A stretch of 64,000 nucleotides of DNA, taken from assembly GCF_001718695.1 (NCBI RefSeq), contig NZ_CP013420.1, positions 372,001 through 436,000 on the forward strand, written 5' to 3'. A program made the translations under genes and the position numbers. The notes under the pieces are model-generated. The model had not been told where the DNA came from. It ran no database searches and saw nothing but the letters and a program-made list of their open reading frames with translations. This DNA is from Burkholderia ubonensis (GTDB taxonomy: Bacteria; Pseudomonadota; Gammaproteobacteria; Burkholderiales; Burkholderiaceae). Shown here in pieces: positions 61,701 to 64,000 of the stretch (position 1 is its first letter; every line of letters starts with the position of its first letter).

Positions 61701-62263
61701 GCAAGGTGTTCCTCGACGCGCAGTCGGCCGACCTGAACGACGCGATCACGACCCTCGAGGACGCGATCCACAAGATCGACCAGGAAACCCGCACGCTGCT
61801 GCAGGGAACCTTCGACGAAGTCAATCGTCACTTCAGCGACCTGTTCCCGCGCCTGTTCGGCGGCGGCCAGGCGAAGCTGATCATGACGGGCGACGAGATC
61901 CTCGACGCCGGCGTGCAGGTGATGGCGCAGCCGCCCGGCAAGAAGAACGCGACGATTCACCTGCTGTCCGGCGGCGAGAAGGCGCTGACCGCGACCGCGC
62001 TGGTGTTCGCGATGTTCCAGCTGAATCCGGCCCCGTTCTGTCTGCTGGACGAGGTCGACGCACCGCTCGACGACGCGAACACCGAGCGTTTCGCGAATCT
62101 CGTGCGCGCGATGTCGGACAAGACGCAGTTCCTCTTCATCTCGCACAACAAGATCGCGATGGAGATGGCGCAGCAGCTGATCGGCGTGACGATGCAGGAG
62201 CAGGGCGTGTCGCGGATCGTCGCGGTGGACATGGAAACCGCCGCGGGTTTTGCCCAGAATTGA
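58751..62263 (+). CDS. smc: Chromosome partition protein SMC
   Basis: 1170-residue SMC ATPase that compacts and segregates the chromosome with ScpA and ScpB. Walker A GPNGCGKSN at about residue 32, long coiled coil (about 165-500), a hinge from about 505-660, second coiled coil, then signature LLSGGEKALTATAL and Walker B FCLLDEVDAPLDD near the end. The start is GTG at 58751 (VRLSSIKLAGFKSFVDP), as the family begins with this segment. No scpA or scpB lies nearby. zipA follows after 99 bases. Confidence 0.97.
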   Translation: MRLSSIKLAGFKSFVDPTHFQVPGQLVGVVGPNGCGKSNIIDAVRWVLGESRASELRGESMQDVIFNGSTARKPGSRASVELIFDNSDGRAAGQWGQYGEIAVKRVLTRDGTSSYYINNLPARRRDIQDIFLGTGLGPRAYAIIGQGMIARIIEAKPEELRVFLEEAAGVSKYKERRRETENRLHDTRENLTRVEDIVRELTANLEKLEAQAVVATKYKELVADGEEKQRLLWLLRKNEAGGEQQKQQRAIEQAQIDLEAQTAKLREVESQLETLRVAHYAASDAMQGAQGSLYEANAEVSRLEAEIKFIVESRNRVQAQIAALDAQREQWRAQAEKAQDELADAEEARAIADEKAALAEDDAAAKHDALPALEATWRDAQAQLNDERARIAQTEQSLKLEAAHQRNADQQLQQLQQRQERLKAEAGGLDAPDEAQLEELRMQLAEQEEILSDAQARLADAQETVPRLDAERRAAHERVQAESAQIHQLEARLAALKQLQENVQTEGKVQPWLDKHELGTLPRLWKKLHVEPGWETALEAVLRERLAALEVSNLDWVKAFATDAPPAKLAFYAPPPAGEPPVAAAGLRPVLSLVRIDDAGIRAVLNDWLGNVYVADDVAQALATRTQLPAGGSFVVKAGHLVTRVGVQLYAADSEQAGMLARQQEIENLTRQVRAQALLADEAKSAVVRAEAAHTQATQALTDVRAQAERATQRVHALQMDVLKLAQAHERYTQRSTQIREELEEIGAQVEEQRALRAESEANFERFDGELAELQARFEDNQLAFESLDESLSQARQAARDLERGANDARFAARNAATRIDELKRSIQVAHEQSERVAASLEDARAELETINEQTAHTGLQDALEIRAVKEEALQAARIELDDLTAKLRASDEQRLVAERSLQPLRDRITELQLKEQAARLAVEQFAEQLATAEVDEAALREKLTPDLKPSYLQGEVTRINNAINALGPVNMAALDELKAANERKVFLDAQSADLNDAITTLEDAIHKIDQETRTLLQGTFDEVNRHFSDLFPRLFGGGQAKLIMTGDEILDAGVQVMAQPPGKKNATIHLLSGGEKALTATALVFAMFQLNPAPFCLLDEVDAPLDDANTERFANLVRAMSDKTQFLFISHNKIAMEMAQQLIGVTMQEQGVSRIVAVDMETAAGFAQN

Positions 62264-62362
62264 CGTTTACGAACCGGGTTCGCGGGCGTGCGGCACGGAG
62301 CCGCCCGGCGCAATGGCGCCCCGCTTGCGAGCCCAACGAAAAAGAATCGTGATGGAGCGTGC

Positions 62363-63658
62363 ATGGACGAGTTGACACTCGGTTTGATCGGCGCAGGCGC
62401 GGTCGTGGTGGGCGGCGTCGTGGTCTACAACGCGTGGCAGGGCGCGAAGGTGCGGCGCAGGATGCCGCGTCCGATGCCTCAGGAGACGGCGGACGCGATG
62501 CACCGCCCGGAACGCGACGACGAGCTGCCGTTCATCGAGCCCGTGCGCCAGCCGGCGCGCCGCGAATCGGCGGCGCCGGACGCCGAGGCTGCAGCGGGCG
62601 CAGCCGGCGCGTCGGCCGAGGCGGCGCGCGTCGAGCCGACGTTCGGTGGGGCCACCTTAGGCGGGGCCGCCTTGGGCGGCGCGGCGCCTGCCGACATGCC
62701 GGCGGACCTGCAGGCCGAGGCGACGTCGGCCGACCTGCCGGTCGCCGAGACGGCCGACGATAGCGGCGCGAGCGAGCCGGTCGAGCCGGTCAAGCCTGCC
62801 GAGCCGGTGCTGCCGGCCGCGACGACGATCTCCGCGGCGCCGCCCGCGGTCGTCGACCGCCGGATCGATTGCATCGTGCCGATCCGCCTCGCGTCGCCGC
62901 TGCCGGGCGACAAGATCCTGCCGGTCGCGCAGCGCCTGCGCCGCGCGGGGAGCAAGCCGGTGCACATCGAAGGCAAGCCGGAAGGCGGCAACTGGGAGCT
63001 GCTGCAGAACGGCGTGCGCTACGACGAGCTGCGCGCGGCCGCGCAGCTCGCGAACCGCGGCGGCCCGCTGAACGAGCTGGAGTTCTCGGAATTCGTGACG
63101 GGCGTCCAGCAGTTCGCCGACGCGATCGACGGCGCGCCCGAATTCCCGGACATGATGGAGACGGTGTCGATGGCGCGCGAGCTCGACGGCTTCGCCGCGC
63201 AATGCGACGCGCAGCTGTTGATCAACGTGATGTCGGACGGCGCGCCGTGGTCGGCCAACTACGTGCAGGCGGTGGCGTCGCAGGACGGGCTGCTGCTGTC
63301 GCGCGACGGCACGCGCTTCGTCAAGCTCGACGCGAAGCAGAATCCGGTGTTCATGCTGCAGTTCGGCGACACCAACTTCCTGCGCGACGATCTGACCTAC
63401 AAGGGCGGCAACATGATCACGCTGGTGCTCGACGTGCCGGTCGCGGAAGAGGACATCCTGCCGTTCCGGCTGATGTGCGACTACGCGAAGTCGCTGTCCG
63501 AGCGGATCGGCGCGCGGGTGGTCGACGACCAGCGCCGGCCGCTGCCGGAATCGACGCTGCTCGCGATCGAGCAGCAACTGATGAAGCTGTACGCGAAGCT
63601 CGAGGAGGCCGGCATCCCGGCCGGCTCGCCGGTCACGCGGCGGCTGTTCAGCCAGTAA
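62363..63658 (+). CDS. zipA: Cell division protein ZipA
   Basis: Bitopic inner-membrane protein that anchors FtsZ. 431 residues: one N-terminal helix (LGLIGAGAVVVGGVVVYNAW, residues 6-25), a Pro/Ala/Glu-rich linker (about 45-170) containing a GGATLGGAALGGAAP repeat, and the C-terminal ZipA domain from about 175 (RRIDCIVPIRLASPLPGDKIL). ATG at 62363 puts the helix at the N-terminus. It lies between smc and ligA, and zipA-ligA adjacency is also seen in E. coli. Confidence 0.93.
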   Translation: MDELTLGLIGAGAVVVGGVVVYNAWQGAKVRRRMPRPMPQETADAMHRPERDDELPFIEPVRQPARRESAAPDAEAAAGAAGASAEAARVEPTFGGATLGGAALGGAAPADMPADLQAEATSADLPVAETADDSGASEPVEPVKPAEPVLPAATTISAAPPAVVDRRIDCIVPIRLASPLPGDKILPVAQRLRRAGSKPVHIEGKPEGGNWELLQNGVRYDELRAAAQLANRGGPLNELEFSEFVTGVQQFADAIDGAPEFPDMMETVSMARELDGFAAQCDAQLLINVMSDGAPWSANYVQAVASQDGLLLSRDGTRFVKLDAKQNPVFMLQFGDTNFLRDDLTYKGGNMITLVLDVPVAEEDILPFRLMCDYAKSLSERIGARVVDDQRRPLPESTLLAIEQQLMKLYAKLEEAGIPAGSPVTRRLFSQ

Positions 63659-63764
63659 CGCGAACCACTGGTCGCGGCGCGCGATCCGCCGCCGCGACCC
63701 GCTGCCGGCGGCTGTCGGCAGCATCGCGCGCCACGCCGTTTCCGGCCCCCGGCGCGGCGCCAAA

Positions 63765-64000
<236 letters not shown>

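Noticed and set aside
57617..62146. Open frame of 1509 codons on the minus strand opposite the DMT permease and smc genes
   Set aside because: It is an antisense shadow caused by high G+C in third positions; its translation is Arg/Leu/Glu-rich without any recognisable domain, while the plus strand carries two clear genes.

Overview
The window is a GC-rich (roughly two-thirds G+C) piece of a beta-proteobacterial main chromosome. Protein sequences, gene order (lpxH-ppiB divergent from cysS, alkA-accA-tilS-lysC, smc-zipA-ligA) and small lineage-typical proteins point to Burkholderia, most likely the B. cepacia complex; this is recognition from memory, not a search. Nearly everything is core genome. 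I see no prophage, insertion sequence, integrase, CRISPR array, toxin-antitoxin pair or rRNA operon.

Layout. 1-10.3 kb: cysE; a leftward block of a TPR protein (frameshifted here), ppiA, ppiB and lpxH; then rightward cysS, a 3-methyladenine DNA glycosylase, accA, tilS and lysC. 10.4-12.0 kb: tRNA-Ser(GCT) with its own promoter and terminator, then an unusual two-half glycosyltransferase. 12.4-18.1 kb: a respiratory cluster in which a stand-alone NuoM-like proton-translocating subunit precedes cyoABCD (cytochrome bo3 ubiquinol oxidase), behind a candidate FNR/ANR box. 18.4-25.8 kb: a small exported Pro/Val/Tyr-rich protein, a yejABEF-type peptide importer and an NlpC/P60 peptidase with a near-consensus promoter. 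25.8-30.2 kb: a patatin-like lipoprotein, gltX, and a tRNA cluster Ala-(Glu-Asp)x3, then a GNAT acetyltransferase. 30.2-37.4 kb: an AraC regulator, a gamma-glutamylcyclotransferase-like protein and a two-carbon metabolism region with aceB, a 2-haloacid dehalogenase, a divergent LysR regulator, a universal stress protein and aceA. 37.6-43.4 kb: rhlE (C-terminal RGG tail frameshifted), an acyl-CoA-binding protein, and the tightly overlapping tsaB-rimI-UDG-DUF1853 operon. 43.4-52.8 kb: thiD, lplT, alr-radA, a small DUF2866-like protein, a YheS-type ABC-F ATPase, glutathione peroxidase and cardiolipin synthase. 52.9-64.0 kb: lysine/peptidoglycan biosynthesis (dapC-dapD-ArsC-like, then dapE-prmB, all leftward), a DMT permease, then smc, zipA and the start of ligA, cut by the window edge.

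How genes work together: dapC, dapD and dapE are three consecutive steps from tetrahydrodipicolinate to L,L-diaminopimelate, lysC makes the first committed intermediate, and alr supplies D-alanine, so peptidoglycan precursor supply is well represented. aceA and aceB form the glyoxylate shunt, and the dehalogenase directly upstream of aceB could feed it. gltX lies just upstream of three copies of its own tRNA.

I found no convincingly new biological system. The observations most worth checking are the NuoM-like/cyo association with its candidate FNR-type promoter, the duplicated-domain glycosyltransferase, the dehalogenase-malate synthase pairing, an 8-bp tandem repeat by aceA, the triplicated Glu-Asp tRNA unit, and two genes with single-base frameshifts that could be real or assembly errors.
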